64,000 nt of DNA from Cellulomonas gilvus ATCC 13127 (GTDB taxonomy: Bacteria > Actinomycetota > Actinomycetes > Actinomycetales > Cellulomonadaceae), in NCBI RefSeq assembly GCF_000218545.1, contig NC_015671.1, positions 1,860,001-1,924,000 on the forward strand. Direction: 5' to 3'. Below, one piece after another: positions 15,949 through 23,789 of this stretch. Under the pieces are notes generated by a model, which had not been told where the DNA came from, searched no databases, and saw only the letters and a list, made by a program, of their open reading frames with translations. Position 1 is the stretch's first letter. Every line of letters begins with the position of its first letter. The position numbers and the translations under genes were made by a program.

Positions 15949-16563
15949 ATGGCCGCCTCACCACCATTTCGGCAGCGTCTTGTGGCGTACGCCGCCGGGG
16001 GTCTCGTTGTGCTAGTCGCCGTGTTCGTGCAGCTGCTTGCGGTTCAGACGCCCGCCAGCGCCGACTTCAACGAACCTTGCGCCTACGGGACTGCGCAGAC
16101 TCCGTGCGCCGCCAACAATCGCAGCCACTGGTACTACTACGACGGGATAGGCCCGCTCTGGAGGGCGTCGATAGAGGACTCGCGGACTGGGTCTTATGCG
16201 CTTCTCGATGGCTGGACGACGCGGGTCACGACCGACCATGACTTGTCTGACGTGCACTTCTTCTACGACGACCTCCCTGGGACGGTTGTCGGACAGAATG
16301 CGTGCGTGTCGATTCTCCCGAACGACCACTGCGCCCATTCGCATATTCGGATTGATACGGATTTCTGGGCGACTCTGGGACTTTCCGGAGTGGATAGGCA
16401 GGCCCTCGCCTGCCATGAGACTGGCCACTCGGTCGGGCTGACACATGGCGAGGCCGCGGAATGGAACCTCCTGGGATGCATGCCGCAGGACTACCCGAAA
16501 CCCTCAGCGTTCCTTGGCGCGCACAATGTCTGGCATCTGGAGACTGATAATGCATACTGGTGA
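15949..16563 (+). CDS. Secreted metzincin-type metalloprotease (matrixin-like)
   Basis: A 204-residue protein. A signal peptide (hydrophobic 12-32, cleavage probably after P-A-S-A, residue ~38) precedes a mature domain with the zinc motif H156-E157-T-G-H160-S-V-G-L-T-H166 (HExxHxxGxxH). A possible Met-turn lies at L-L-G-C-M179. Several cysteines (44, 53, 119, 128, 155, 178) could form disulfides. It should act outside the cell as a peptidase. The ATG at 15949 is used. Its end overlaps the lipoprotein start by 14 bases, so the two are probably co-translated. Lower GC and rare codons mark it as acquired. Confidence 0.8.
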   Translation: MAASPPFRQRLVAYAAGGLVVLVAVFVQLLAVQTPASADFNEPCAYGTAQTPCAANNRSHWYYYDGIGPLWRASIEDSRTGSYALLDGWTTRVTTDHDLSDVHFFYDDLPGTVVGQNACVSILPNDHCAHSHIRIDTDFWATLGLSGVDRQALACHETGHSVGLTHGEAAEWNLLGCMPQDYPKPSAFLGAHNVWHLETDNAYW

Positions 16564-17224
16564 TCGAGACCGGCGCGTTCCCCTCCGATTTGTGGCGATC
16601 ACTCTCGCCGTTTCGGGAGGTCTGTTGGCTTCGTGCGCGCGGGGAGGTGGTGACGAGCCGGTCGCCCCGGTCGCTGCAGCCCGAAGCTCTGAGGCATCGC
16701 AGGTGGAGGGCCCGGCTCTCGGCACGGCTCCGACCGACGTGCTGCGCGTGGATCTCGAGTACGCGATCGGCTTTCGGACCCTCGAAGACATCCCCGAGCA
16801 CGCTGCCGCGGCGGTGGTCGGCACGGTCACCTCCGAGCAGCGACGCGAAACTCCGCAGGGCGCGCATGACGACGACGCCACCGTCCGTGTGCTCACGATA
16901 GAGACGCAGACGCAGGTCGCCGGCAGTGACGTGCCGGACACCTTCCAGATGGAGACGCTGGGCTGGACGAGTCTGGGCGGCGCGGCCGAGATGCCCGAGG
17001 CCCCGTTCGAGTACCCGCGCCTCGAGGTGGGTGACCGGTTGCTGCTGTTCGTCGTGCCCACGGGCACAGGGATGCTCGACTACCTCAACGACTCGTCCGT
17101 ATACGCCATCGAGGCCGGCCGGCTCTTGAGAACGGACCGCAGGGACGCCGTGTCCTCGGCACTCGAAGGGCTGACGGAGGAGAGGGCCGTCGAGCTGGTC
17201 CGCGATCTGTTCGACCGGGACTGA
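16550..17224 (+). CDS. Lipoprotein of unknown function, partner of the protease
   Basis: A 224-residue protein starting at ATG 16550 inside the end of the protease gene, with GGAG seven bases upstream. After basic residues and a hydrophobic stretch comes the lipobox G-L-L-A-S-C (C29), so it should be lipid-anchored on the outer face. The mature part is acidic and beta-rich (V-L-T-I-E-T-Q-T-Q-V; R-L-L-L-F-V-V-P-T-G-T-G) and resembles surface-exposed binding or inhibitor domains without a named family. Overlap with the protease gene implies a joint role, for example inhibitor, anchor or substrate receptor. Confidence 0.7.
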   Translation: MHTGDRDRRVPLRFVAITLAVSGGLLASCARGGGDEPVAPVAAARSSEASQVEGPALGTAPTDVLRVDLEYAIGFRTLEDIPEHAAAAVVGTVTSEQRRETPQGAHDDDATVRVLTIETQTQVAGSDVPDTFQMETLGWTSLGGAAEMPEAPFEYPRLEVGDRLLLFVVPTGTGMLDYLNDSSVYAIEAGRLLRTDRRDAVSSALEGLTEERAVELVRDLFDRD

Positions 17225-17326
17225 GCAGGTCCGTTAACTCGAAGCCGACGTGTGTGCACAGCGGGCCGTCGTGCGGATCTCGGGGGACGCGGAAGCGGCC
17301 TGGCGACAGGGGCTGCTCCAGCGTTA

Positions 17327-17344
17327 GCCCGGCGGCTGACTGGG
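17327..17344. repeat. 18-bp direct repeat, right copy
   Basis: Identical to 15653-15670. It lies in the 151-bp gap between the lipoprotein gene and the AbiGi-like gene. Confidence 0.85.
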
Positions 17345-17375
17345 GACTGGTGTCGCCGTTCGAGGGGAGAAACTC

Positions 17376-18128
17376 GTGCCGCAGCGCGCACTCGCAACTC
17401 CTCAGAGCCCGGACCTGCCTGACCATCTAGTGCACATGACCACCCGCGTAGGGAAGGTAGCCCCAGAGCTCAATCCAGCCATCGCCCAGCAGAGCCCGGT
17501 CGTACGCCTGGCCTCAATCCTGTGGACCGGGTGGCTTGCCTACGGATACCCGCTCGACGGCGGGGTCATGCAGAGCGCTTGCTTCACGCAGACCACGCCG
17601 TCCGCCCTGGGTGCACTGCTGTCCGGCCCGGTCCGGCGCTACTCGGGCGCCCTCGGCATCGCCTTCCACAAGCAGGCGGTCTGGAGCGCTGGCGGCGCAC
17701 CTGTTCACTACGTGCGCGGCGACGACTGGGATGACTGGCAGGCCGCCGGGCTGCCTGATCGGGTGCTCGGACTCGGCGTGCGGTACTGGCCCGGATGGGA
17801 CGGCCAGGCGCCCCCGGAGGCCGGCTTCTTCGACGACTACTGGCGGCGCTCTCGCTCGGAGTGGATGCATGAGCGGGAGTGGCGCATCGTGCGTCCCCGC
17901 GACGACGCCGGGCCAGGCTGGGTCTACCCCAGGGACGCGGTGTCGCACCTCCTACTCGGCCTGCCCCAGGAGCGTGAAGAGATCGCCGCCTGCATCTCGT
18001 ACTGGGACCGGACAGCTGGAGACCAACTAGCGACCGCTTGGTTCGCAACCCTGCCGGTCTCGTACTACCAGCCCGGCCTCGAGCCGCCGTTCACCCCACC
18101 AACGCTGCAGGCTCCTCCGTCGAGCTGA
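17376..18128 (+). CDS. AbiGi/DUF2971-like protein
   Basis: A 250-residue soluble protein. GTG 17376 is preceded by GGGGAGA; an internal ATG at 17436 is possible. The pattern of an N-terminal L-V-H-M-T, then C-F-T-Q-T-T-P-S, Y-S-G-A-L-G-I-A-F-H-K-Q-A-V, a V-x-Y strand and a late W-M-H-E-R-E-W-R-I-V matches the DUF2971/AbiGi type (abortive-infection-related). The recurring F..E.EWR is the best marker. Family members are linked to phage resistance or toxin modules, but no partner AbiGii gene is adjacent. Assignment is by motif and is moderate. Confidence 0.5.
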   Translation: MPQRALATPQSPDLPDHLVHMTTRVGKVAPELNPAIAQQSPVVRLASILWTGWLAYGYPLDGGVMQSACFTQTTPSALGALLSGPVRRYSGALGIAFHKQAVWSAGGAPVHYVRGDDWDDWQAAGLPDRVLGLGVRYWPGWDGQAPPEAGFFDDYWRRSRSEWMHEREWRIVRPRDDAGPGWVYPRDAVSHLLLGLPQEREEIAACISYWDRTAGDQLATAWFATLPVSYYQPGLEPPFTPPTLQAPPSS

Positions 18129-18248
18129 GCGCCCCGCCCTCACGGTCACCGGGTGTCACTTGCGGCGACCGCGCCGCCGCCACGGAAGGTTCTTCAGCGC
18201 AGCGACGTACCGCGCCGACTCGTCATCGGACCGCATGGACCGAGCGGT

Positions 18249-19797
18249 CTAGGCATAGAACGCGACGATGAAGGCGACGGCCACGACCACGACCGCGCCG
18301 ACGACAACGAGCACCAGGACGACCTCGGCTCCCGGCACCGCAGCGCCCGGTGCTCCGGGCCCGCGAGCGACCTCTGGGCCGGCGGCAGGGGCCGCGGCGC
18401 CGACGGGCTGCAGACGGGCTTGCACGTCGGCCGCGGCCGCGCCGACGTGCGCGCGCGACTCGGTCGCACGGCGCAGCTCCCCGGCCGCGCGGTGCGCATC
18501 GAAGATCGCACCCGAGAGGGCCGCGAGCTGACGCAGCATGAGCAGCTGAGCGCCGCTCCCCCGGCCGCCGCTCGACGCCTGGGCCAGCAGCAGGGCCGCA
18601 CCGGTGAACGCCGCAGCAGCGGCGTCCTGGTGCTCACGTCGCGGCGTCGGGCGCCGACGGCTGTGCGCAGACCGGGCGAGAGAGTCCGCGGCCGCGGCCA
18701 GCGGTCCGGGGGTCGGCTCGGTGCGCAGCGACCAGGCCGCGAACGTGCCGGCGGCCTGGCGTGCGACGTGCTCCCACGTGTCCCTGTCGTCGACGGGGAC
18801 GGCCGCCAGCTGCTGGCGCACCGCGGCGAGCTGAGCGCTGTACTGCTCCCACATCGCGGGGTCAGGCTCCATGACCTCCGGGCCGGCCAGGACGGGACGC
18901 TGCCCGCGTCGTGCCGCGTTCCACTCGGCCGCGGCGAGGCGCGCGTCCTCGGGCGTGTCCGGCCACGTGCTGCGCAGCTTCGGCAGCGTCAGGTCGTGCG
19001 CAAGGTTCCCCCGCCGTACCAGACCGGCGACTCCCCGGCCGTCGGTCGCGCTGCGACCGAGTACCCGGTGACGACGTCGTCGCGACCCGCCGCGTACCGC
19101 GGTCGCACGATCAGCCCGGCGCGCCGGGCACGGCGCACGAACTCGTCCTCGGACTGCGCCGCGGTCGCGCACGCACGGACCTTGCGGGCCAGCGCCTGGC
19201 GCGGCTCGTCGACGCGCAGCTGCGCGTCGGTCAGTCCGCGGCGCGCGCCCGCGTCCAGCGCGCTCCACGCTGGCGACGACTCGTCGCGGGTCTGCTCGTG
19301 CAGCGCGCGTGCACGGCGCCGCGCATCGGCCTCCCGCTCCCCCGGCTTCGCGCCGATCATCGGGCGCGAGGTGTCCAGCTCTTGCAGCCCGTGCGCACGC
19401 TCGAGCTCGCGCGCGATCGACTGCGCGCGCGCGAAGTCGCGGTGCACCACGGCCTTCGTCCCGTCCTCTCGGACGAGGTTCACGACCAGGTGCACGTGGT
19501 CGTTGCCGGCCTTCGACACCCCGTGTCGAACCGCGGCCCACCGGCACGCGGCCTTCGTGCCCTCCTCGTCGCCGAAGCCCATCCGGTCGATGAAGTCACG
19601 AGCGATCGCGGCCCACTGGTCGTCGGTCTTGAGGCCTTCTTCGGCGCGCAGCGACAGCGAGCAGTGCCACACATGAGCGTCCCCGTACCCGACCTTCACG
19701 CGCTTGCCGGCGGCCTCGTCCCACTTCCACAGGCCGGCCTCGACCTTCGTGCCGAACACGGTCGACGGCGCGTCCAGGTGCCGCGCGATCGCGAGCG
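18249..19797 (-). pseudogene. Relaxase/mobilisation nuclease, frameshifted and 5'-truncated
   Basis: The N-terminal part (19797-18989) has the relaxase core: A-H-V-W-H-C-S-L-S-L, H-G-V-S-K, and D-H-V-H-L-V-V-N, the His-rich metal motif of MobA/VirD2-type relaxases. The protein then continues in another frame (G-N-L-A-H-D-L-T-L-P-K-L-R) to 18249, ending in an extreme C-terminal transmembrane helix. One base is missing from the C5 run at 19008-19012. The 5' end, with the catalytic Tyr, is lost at the junction with the dehydrogenase gene. It is therefore inactive unless frameshifting and an outside start restore it. Confidence 0.8.
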
Positions 19798-20286
19798 AAC
19801 AACGCCGGGGGCTTCGCCGGCACGCCCCCGCCGGCCGGCTCGCTGACCGGAGTCGCGGAGCACTGGCGGAGGACGTTCGCCGTCAACGTCGTGGGTGCGG
19901 CCCTCGTCGTCGCTGCGCTCGAGGACCGGATCGCCGCCGGAGGCACCGTCGTCAACCTCGGGTCGATCGGAGCGGAGTACGCGGGCAACCCCTACTCCGC
20001 CGCGAAGGCCGCGCTCCAGGCGTGGAGCGCCGGTCTCGCGCAACGCCTGGGCCCCCGGGACATCACGGTGAACAGCGTCGCGCCCGGGTTTGTCGAGGGC
20101 ACCGACCTGTTCGGCGGGCCGTTGTCGGCGGCCCGACGCGACGCGCTGGTCGCGCGCACGGCCGTCGGTCGCGCCGGGCGCCCGCAGGACGTGGCGGGCC
20201 TCGTGCAGTTCCTGGCCTCCCCCGACGCCCGGCACGTCACGGGGCAGACGCTGCACGTGAACGGCGGGGCGCACCTCACGCGGTGA
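19798..20286 (+). pseudogene. Short-chain dehydrogenase/reductase, 5'-truncated
   Basis: The frame opens at the junction with N-N-A-G-G and continues through V-N-L-G-S-I-G (catalytic Ser), Y-S-A-A-K (catalytic Tyr/Lys) and the C-terminal V-A-P-G-F-V and T-G-Q-T-L-H-V-N-G-G. It stops at 20286. The Rossmann N-terminus (TGxxxGIG, roughly 85 residues) is absent, replaced by the relaxase remnant on the opposite strand. This shows the accessory segment removed or displaced part of a resident gene. A GTG at 19891 is in frame but would not make a working enzyme. Confidence 0.85.
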
Positions 20287-20331
20287 GGTCGCCCCGCCGT
20301 GCGGCTGCGCCGTCGCGACGACGAGCGTCGC

Positions 20332-20913
20332 TCAGGACCGCGGGTGGGCCGCGATGCAGCCGTACTGCGCCAGGATCGCGGCGGTGTCGTCCGCGTCGGT
20401 GCTGATCCGCAACGTGCCCGTGCCGTCCGGGTTCTCCCCCACCACGGCGACGGCACCGAGGCCCGAGTACGTGGGCTCAGGCGCGATGCCGTTGGCGTCG
20501 CGGACGTCCTCGACCACCTGGAAGCCCTCGGCCTCGAGGCAGCCGAGCATCGCGGCGGTCCACGCCGCGCCGGACGCCGGCACGCCGAGCTGTACGTCCG
20601 GGAACGTGACGTCCGGGTGCAGCGCACGGAAGCTCGCGAGCGCCTGCTCGGGGTCCGCCTCGTCGACGACCGGCCCGGCCGGTGTCAGGGGACGTGGCTC
20701 GTCCGCGCCGGCCTGCGTCCCGACGACGACACCGGCCGCGGCCACCGCCGCGAACCCGCCCAGTGCGACCGCCGACCGCCGACGACGCCGCAGGCGACCC
20801 GCCACGACGATCCGCTCGATCTCGCCCTCGTCCAGGGGCATGACGCGCGTCCCGTCGGCGTGCCCCGCCCATGCCGCGAACCACTGCTCGTCCGTGCTGC
20901 TCCTGCTCGTCAT
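20332..20913 (-). CDS. Anti-sigma-like membrane protein
   Basis: A 193-residue protein starting at ATG 20913, overlapping the sigma factor stop by four bases (ATGA). An N-terminal cytoplasmic part of ~45 residues ends in basic R-L-R-R-R-R-R-S. One transmembrane helix (~50-68) and an extracytoplasmic domain follow, with two cysteines (L-G-C-L; Y-G-C-I-A). Coupling to a SigE-family sigma factor and this topology suggest sigma control, although the ~45-residue cytoplasmic part is shorter than classic zinc anti-sigma domains and lacks HxxxCxxC. Confidence 0.7.
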   Translation of the reverse strand: MTSRSSTDEQWFAAWAGHADGTRVMPLDEGEIERIVVAGRLRRRRRSAVALGGFAAVAAAGVVVGTQAGADEPRPLTPAGPVVDEADPEQALASFRALHPDVTFPDVQLGVPASGAAWTAAMLGCLEAEGFQVVEDVRDANGIAPEPTYSGLGAVAVVGENPDGTGTLRISTDADDTAAILAQYGCIAAHPRS

Positions 20914-21560
20914 CGTCCGTTCCTCTCGTCGTCCGTGCTCGGTACGTCCGTGTCGTGCTGTCCCAGGACCGCCCTCAGGCGCGCGAGCCCGCGCGACGCC
21001 TGCGTCTTCACCGTGCCGACCGCCACCCCGAGGTCGTCGGCGACCTCGCGCTCGGTCAGTCCCACCAGGTAGCGCAGGACGACCACGCGGCGCTGCCGAC
21101 CGGGCAGCGTGGCGAGCGCCCGCACCAGCGCGTCGCGCATCACCACGTCGTGAGCGGCGTCGGCGCACGCGGCGTCGGGCAGACGGCCGGGTTCCACCAG
21201 CCGCTCGCGCCGCCGACGACGCCAGTGGTCGATGCGCGCGTTCGCCACGACCCGCCGCGCGTATGCCGTGGGGTCGTGGCGAGACGCACGAGGCCATGCC
21301 ACGTACGTGCGGACCAGGGCGTCCTGCACCAGCTCGGCCGCGAGGTGCTCGTCACCGGTGAGGTACCACGCGGTCCTGAGCAGCGTCGCGGAGGACTCCC
21401 GCGCGAACGCGCTGAACTGCGCGTCCCGGCCCGGTGGCGCCCCGACCGGCAGCACGGGCGCCGAGTCGAGCACGGGGCCCGCGGGCTCCGGGGCGGGTTG
21501 CGCCGGTGCGGCCTCGCCCGCGCCGTCCGCACGGCCCGGTGGCTGCAGCGTCGTCGTCAT
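20910..21560 (-). CDS. SigE-family ECF sigma factor
   Basis: A 216-residue protein starting at ATG 21560. A Pro/Ala-rich N-terminus (~1-45) is followed by sigma region 2 (F-S-A-F-A-R-E-S-S, then A-E-L-V-Q-D-A-L-V-R-T-Y, A-Y-A-R-R-V-V-A-N-A-R-I-D). Region 4 follows (L-P-G-R-Q-R-R-V-V-V-L-R-Y, V-G-L-T-E-R-E-V-A-D-D-L-G-V-A-V-G-T-V-K-T). This is the SigE (TIGR02983) type common in actinobacteria. It overlaps the membrane anti-sigma-like gene, so signalling through that partner is likely. No target promoter was identified. Confidence 0.92.
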   Translation of the reverse strand: MTTTLQPPGRADGAGEAAPAQPAPEPAGPVLDSAPVLPVGAPPGRDAQFSAFARESSATLLRTAWYLTGDEHLAAELVQDALVRTYVAWPRASRHDPTAYARRVVANARIDHWRRRRRERLVEPGRLPDAACADAAHDVVMRDALVRALATLPGRQRRVVVLRYLVGLTEREVADDLGVAVGTVKTQASRGLARLRAVLGQHDTDVPSTDDERNGR

Positions 21561-21736
21561 GCCCTTCACACGCACGACGCGTCCGGAGGGTTGACACGGC
21601 ACCCGCACCGCGCGGCACCGGGCCGCCCGCCGCCCCGCGCATCGGTGCGCGCGCGGGGCCGCGGAGCGTGCCCGCGGGCCGTCCAGGTCGCCACCGTCGA
21701 CATCCTGCCGCGGTGACGACCGGGACGGGCCGGGTG

Positions 21737-22198
21737 TCACTCGGACGGTGCCACGTCCAGGACCCAGGTGACGCCGAACCGGTCGGTCAGCATGCCGAAG
21801 CCCGGGCTCCAGGCCGACGCGGCCAGCGGTTCGATGACCTGCGCGCCGTCCGCAAGGCCGTCCCAGCAGCGCCGCACCTCCGCGAGGTCTGCCCCGCGCA
21901 CCGACTGGAAGAAGCTCTGGTCGGTCGTCGTCATCCCGTTCTCGCGGCTCGTCCGCCCCGCGGTCACGGTGCCGTCCGCGTCGTCCGCGCCCGGGACGTC
22001 GTACGCCATGAGGCGCAGGCCGTCGCCGGCGTCCAGCAGGCCGAACACGACCTTGTCCGCGCCGGGCACGTCCCGCGGCATGCCGACGTCGCCGTACGTG
22101 GTCAGCGTGAGCTCGCCGCCGAAGACGCTCCGGTACAGCTCGAGCGCCTGGCGGGCGGTCCCGCGGAAGTTGAGGTGCGTGGTGGAGGTCAGGGTCAC
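21737..22198 (-). CDS. PhnB-like VOC-family protein
   Basis: A 153-residue protein starting at GTG 22198. It has the PhnB/3-demethylubiquinone methyltransferase-like glyoxalase pattern: L-N-F-R-G-T-A-R-Q-A-L-E-L-Y, F-G-G-E-L, F-F-Q-S-V-R-G-A-D, W-S-P-G-F-G-M-L-T-D-R-F-G-V-T-W. The function of these proteins is not established. It is divergent from a WYL regulator across a perfect 10-bp palindrome and is the probable regulated target. Confidence 0.88.
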   Translation of the reverse strand: MTLTSTTHLNFRGTARQALELYRSVFGGELTLTTYGDVGMPRDVPGADKVVFGLLDAGDGLRLMAYDVPGADDADGTVTAGRTSRENGMTTTDQSFFQSVRGADLAEVRRCWDGLADGAQVIEPLAASAWSPGFGMLTDRFGVTWVLDVAPSE

Positions 22199-22265
22199 GG
22201 CGGTCGTCCTCTGCTCGGTGGATCGAATGTGCGGCGGTCTGCCGCACACGACGACCCTGGACCCC

Positions 22266-22290
22266 GTTGCGGACAGACCGTGTCCGCAAC
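22266..22290. promoter_or_regulatory. Perfect palindromic operator between phnB-like and WYL genes
   Basis: GTTGCGGACA (22266-22275) and TGTCCGCAAC (22281-22290) are exact inverted repeats around a 5-bp spacer. The centre is 37 bases upstream of the WYL gene start and 80 bases upstream of the divergent PhnB-like start. Length, symmetry and position make it the likely binding site of the WYL/YafY-type regulator. Confidence 0.7.
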
Positions 22291-22309
22291 GGACGGCACA
22301 ATCGGCCAC

Positions 22310-23251
22310 ATGACCGGGGCCCCGTCACGCATGCTCGCGCTGCTCTCCCTGCTGCAGGCGCGCCGGGACTGGCCGGGCGCGGTGCTCGCCGAGCGGCTCG
22401 GGGTCACGGCCCGCACGGTGCGCAGGGACGTCGACCGGCTCCGCGAGCTCGGCTACCGCGTGGACGCGACCCGCGGACCCGACGGCGGGTACCGGCTCGC
22501 CGCCGGGAGCACGCTCCCGCCGCTGCTGTTCGACGACGAGCAGGCGGTCGCGATCGCGGTCGCGCTGCGGGCCGCCGCAGCGGCCGGGGTGGACGTGGAC
22601 GATGCGGCGGCGCGCGCGCTGACCACCGTCCGGCAGGTCATGCCCGCACGGCTGCGCCACCGGCTCGACGCGATCGAGTTCGAGCAGTCCCCGCCCGGGG
22701 CGCGAGTCGAACCAGCCGTGCTCGAGGCCGTGAGCGCCGCCGTCCGGGACCGGCGCACGCTCCGCCTCGACCACGGCGGCGGGCCGCCCCGCCGCGTCGA
22801 GCCGCATGCGCTCGTCGCCCGGCGTGGCCGGTGGTACCTGCTCGCCTGGGACCTGGACCGCGCGGACTGGCGGACGTTCCGGCTCGACCGCGCGACGCCG
22901 CGCTCCCCCGCCGGTGCGCGGTTCGCGCCCCGTCCGCTGCCGCAGGGCGACCCCGTCGCCTACCTGGACGCGCGCTCCCGGGGCGCGGCCGAGGGCGGCG
23001 GATGGCCCTGCACCGGCGAGGCCGTGCTCGCATTGCCGCTCGCCCAGGTGGCCCCGTGGATCGGCGACGGGCACGCCGAGGAGGTCACCGCGACGTCGTC
23101 ACGCGTGGTGCTCGGGTCCTGGTCGTGGACGGGACTGCTCGCGCATCTGCTGCGCTTCGACGCACCCTTCACGGTCGTCGGCCCGCCCGAGCTGCGCGCC
23201 GCGGTGGACGCCCTGTCCGCACGCCTGGCCGCCTCCGCGCAGCCGGGATGA
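22310..23251 (+). CDS. YafY-type HTH/WYL-domain transcriptional regulator
   Basis: A 313-residue regulator. The N-terminal HTH_11 (L-A-L-L-S-L-L-Q-A-R, G-V-T-A-R-T-V-R-R-D-V-D-R-L) is followed by a G-P-D-G-G-Y-R-L wing. The WYL domain (~140-205; G-R-W-Y-L-L-A-W-D, W-R-T-F-R-L-D-R) and a C-terminal WCX-type domain complete it. Such proteins bind nucleic-acid ligands or small effectors and control nearby genes. It is divergent from the PhnB-like gene with a palindrome between them. Confidence 0.92.
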   Translation: MTGAPSRMLALLSLLQARRDWPGAVLAERLGVTARTVRRDVDRLRELGYRVDATRGPDGGYRLAAGSTLPPLLFDDEQAVAIAVALRAAAAAGVDVDDAAARALTTVRQVMPARLRHRLDAIEFEQSPPGARVEPAVLEAVSAAVRDRRTLRLDHGGGPPRRVEPHALVARRGRWYLLAWDLDRADWRTFRLDRATPRSPAGARFAPRPLPQGDPVAYLDARSRGAAEGGGWPCTGEAVLALPLAQVAPWIGDGHAEEVTATSSRVVLGSWSWTGLLAHLLRFDAPFTVVGPPELRAAVDALSARLAASAQPG

Positions 23252-23267
23252 GGGCCGGGCGACGCGG

Positions 23268-23789
23268 TCAGGGGCGCGGCTCCCACGCGAGGACCTCGTC
23301 GCGCAGCTCGTCCGCGGGCCGCGCGCTGTCCAGCCGCAGCACCGGCACGGCCAGCATGGCGAGCCACTCCTCGTGCCGTCGACGGCTGCGCCCGGTGAAG
23401 TCGGGATCGTCGTAGCTGCGGGCCCACGCCACGAACGCCGGGTCCGCCGGGCGCCCGTACCGCTCGCGTTCGCGCTGCTCGAGGCGGCGCAGCCGTTCCG
23501 CGGGATCGAGCGTGAGGAAGACGACGGCATCGCACCGCGCGACCAGCGCATCGCCCCAGCCGAGCATCGAGCCTGACAGGACCCACGCCTCGCGCGGCGC
23601 GAACACCTGCTCCATGAGCGCGACGCGTTCGGCGACGGGACGCACGCGGGCGTACGGCGGGTCGGTGGGCTGCCAGTAATAGTCGTCGGCGTCGGCGTGC
23701 GGAACCGACCAGGCGTCCGCGAGGGCGCGTGCGAGCGTCGTCGTCCCCGAGGCGCTCGCCCCCGTCACGTGCAGGCGGGCTCGCCTCAT
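23268..23789 (-). CDS. P-loop kinase-like protein (adenylate kinase/topology-modulation type)
   Basis: A 173-residue protein. The P-loop G-A-S-A-S-G-T-T-T-L-A lies near the N-terminus, followed by D-A-D-D-Y-Y-W (substrate Asp, typical of FlaR/topology-modulation-like kinases), W-V-L-S-G-S, and an R-rich lid (E-R-L-R-R-L-E-Q-R-E-R-E-R-Y). It should phosphorylate a nucleotide or other small substrate. The ATG at 23789 overlaps the GNAT gene stop by four bases, so three genes (24861 to 23268) form one operon. Confidence 0.85.
   Translation of the reverse strand: MRRARLHVTGASASGTTTLARALADAWSVPHADADDYYWQPTDPPYARVRPVAERVALMEQVFAPREAWVLSGSMLGWGDALVARCDAVVFLTLDPAERLRRLEQRERERYGRPADPAFVAWARSYDDPDFTGRSRRRHEEWLAMLAVPVLRLDSARPADELRDEVLAWEPRP

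Larger units (their letters stand above)
12194..19797. other. Accessory, lower-GC segment (putative integrated mobile DNA)
   Basis: From the dif-like site to the junction inside the short-chain dehydrogenase gene, the sequence is visibly less GC-rich. It holds an insertion sequence, a relaxase remnant, several broken genes and unrecognised small genes. The right end is sharp: a truncated relaxase meets a 5'-truncated dehydrogenase at about 19797. No tRNA gene or integrase was found. It looks like an old, decayed composite of mobile DNA rather than a single intact element. Confidence 0.6.

Noticed and set aside
16543..16556. Third dif-like motif GATAATGCA
   Set aside because: Only nine bases match, inside the coding overlap of protease and lipoprotein genes; the XerD arm is absent.
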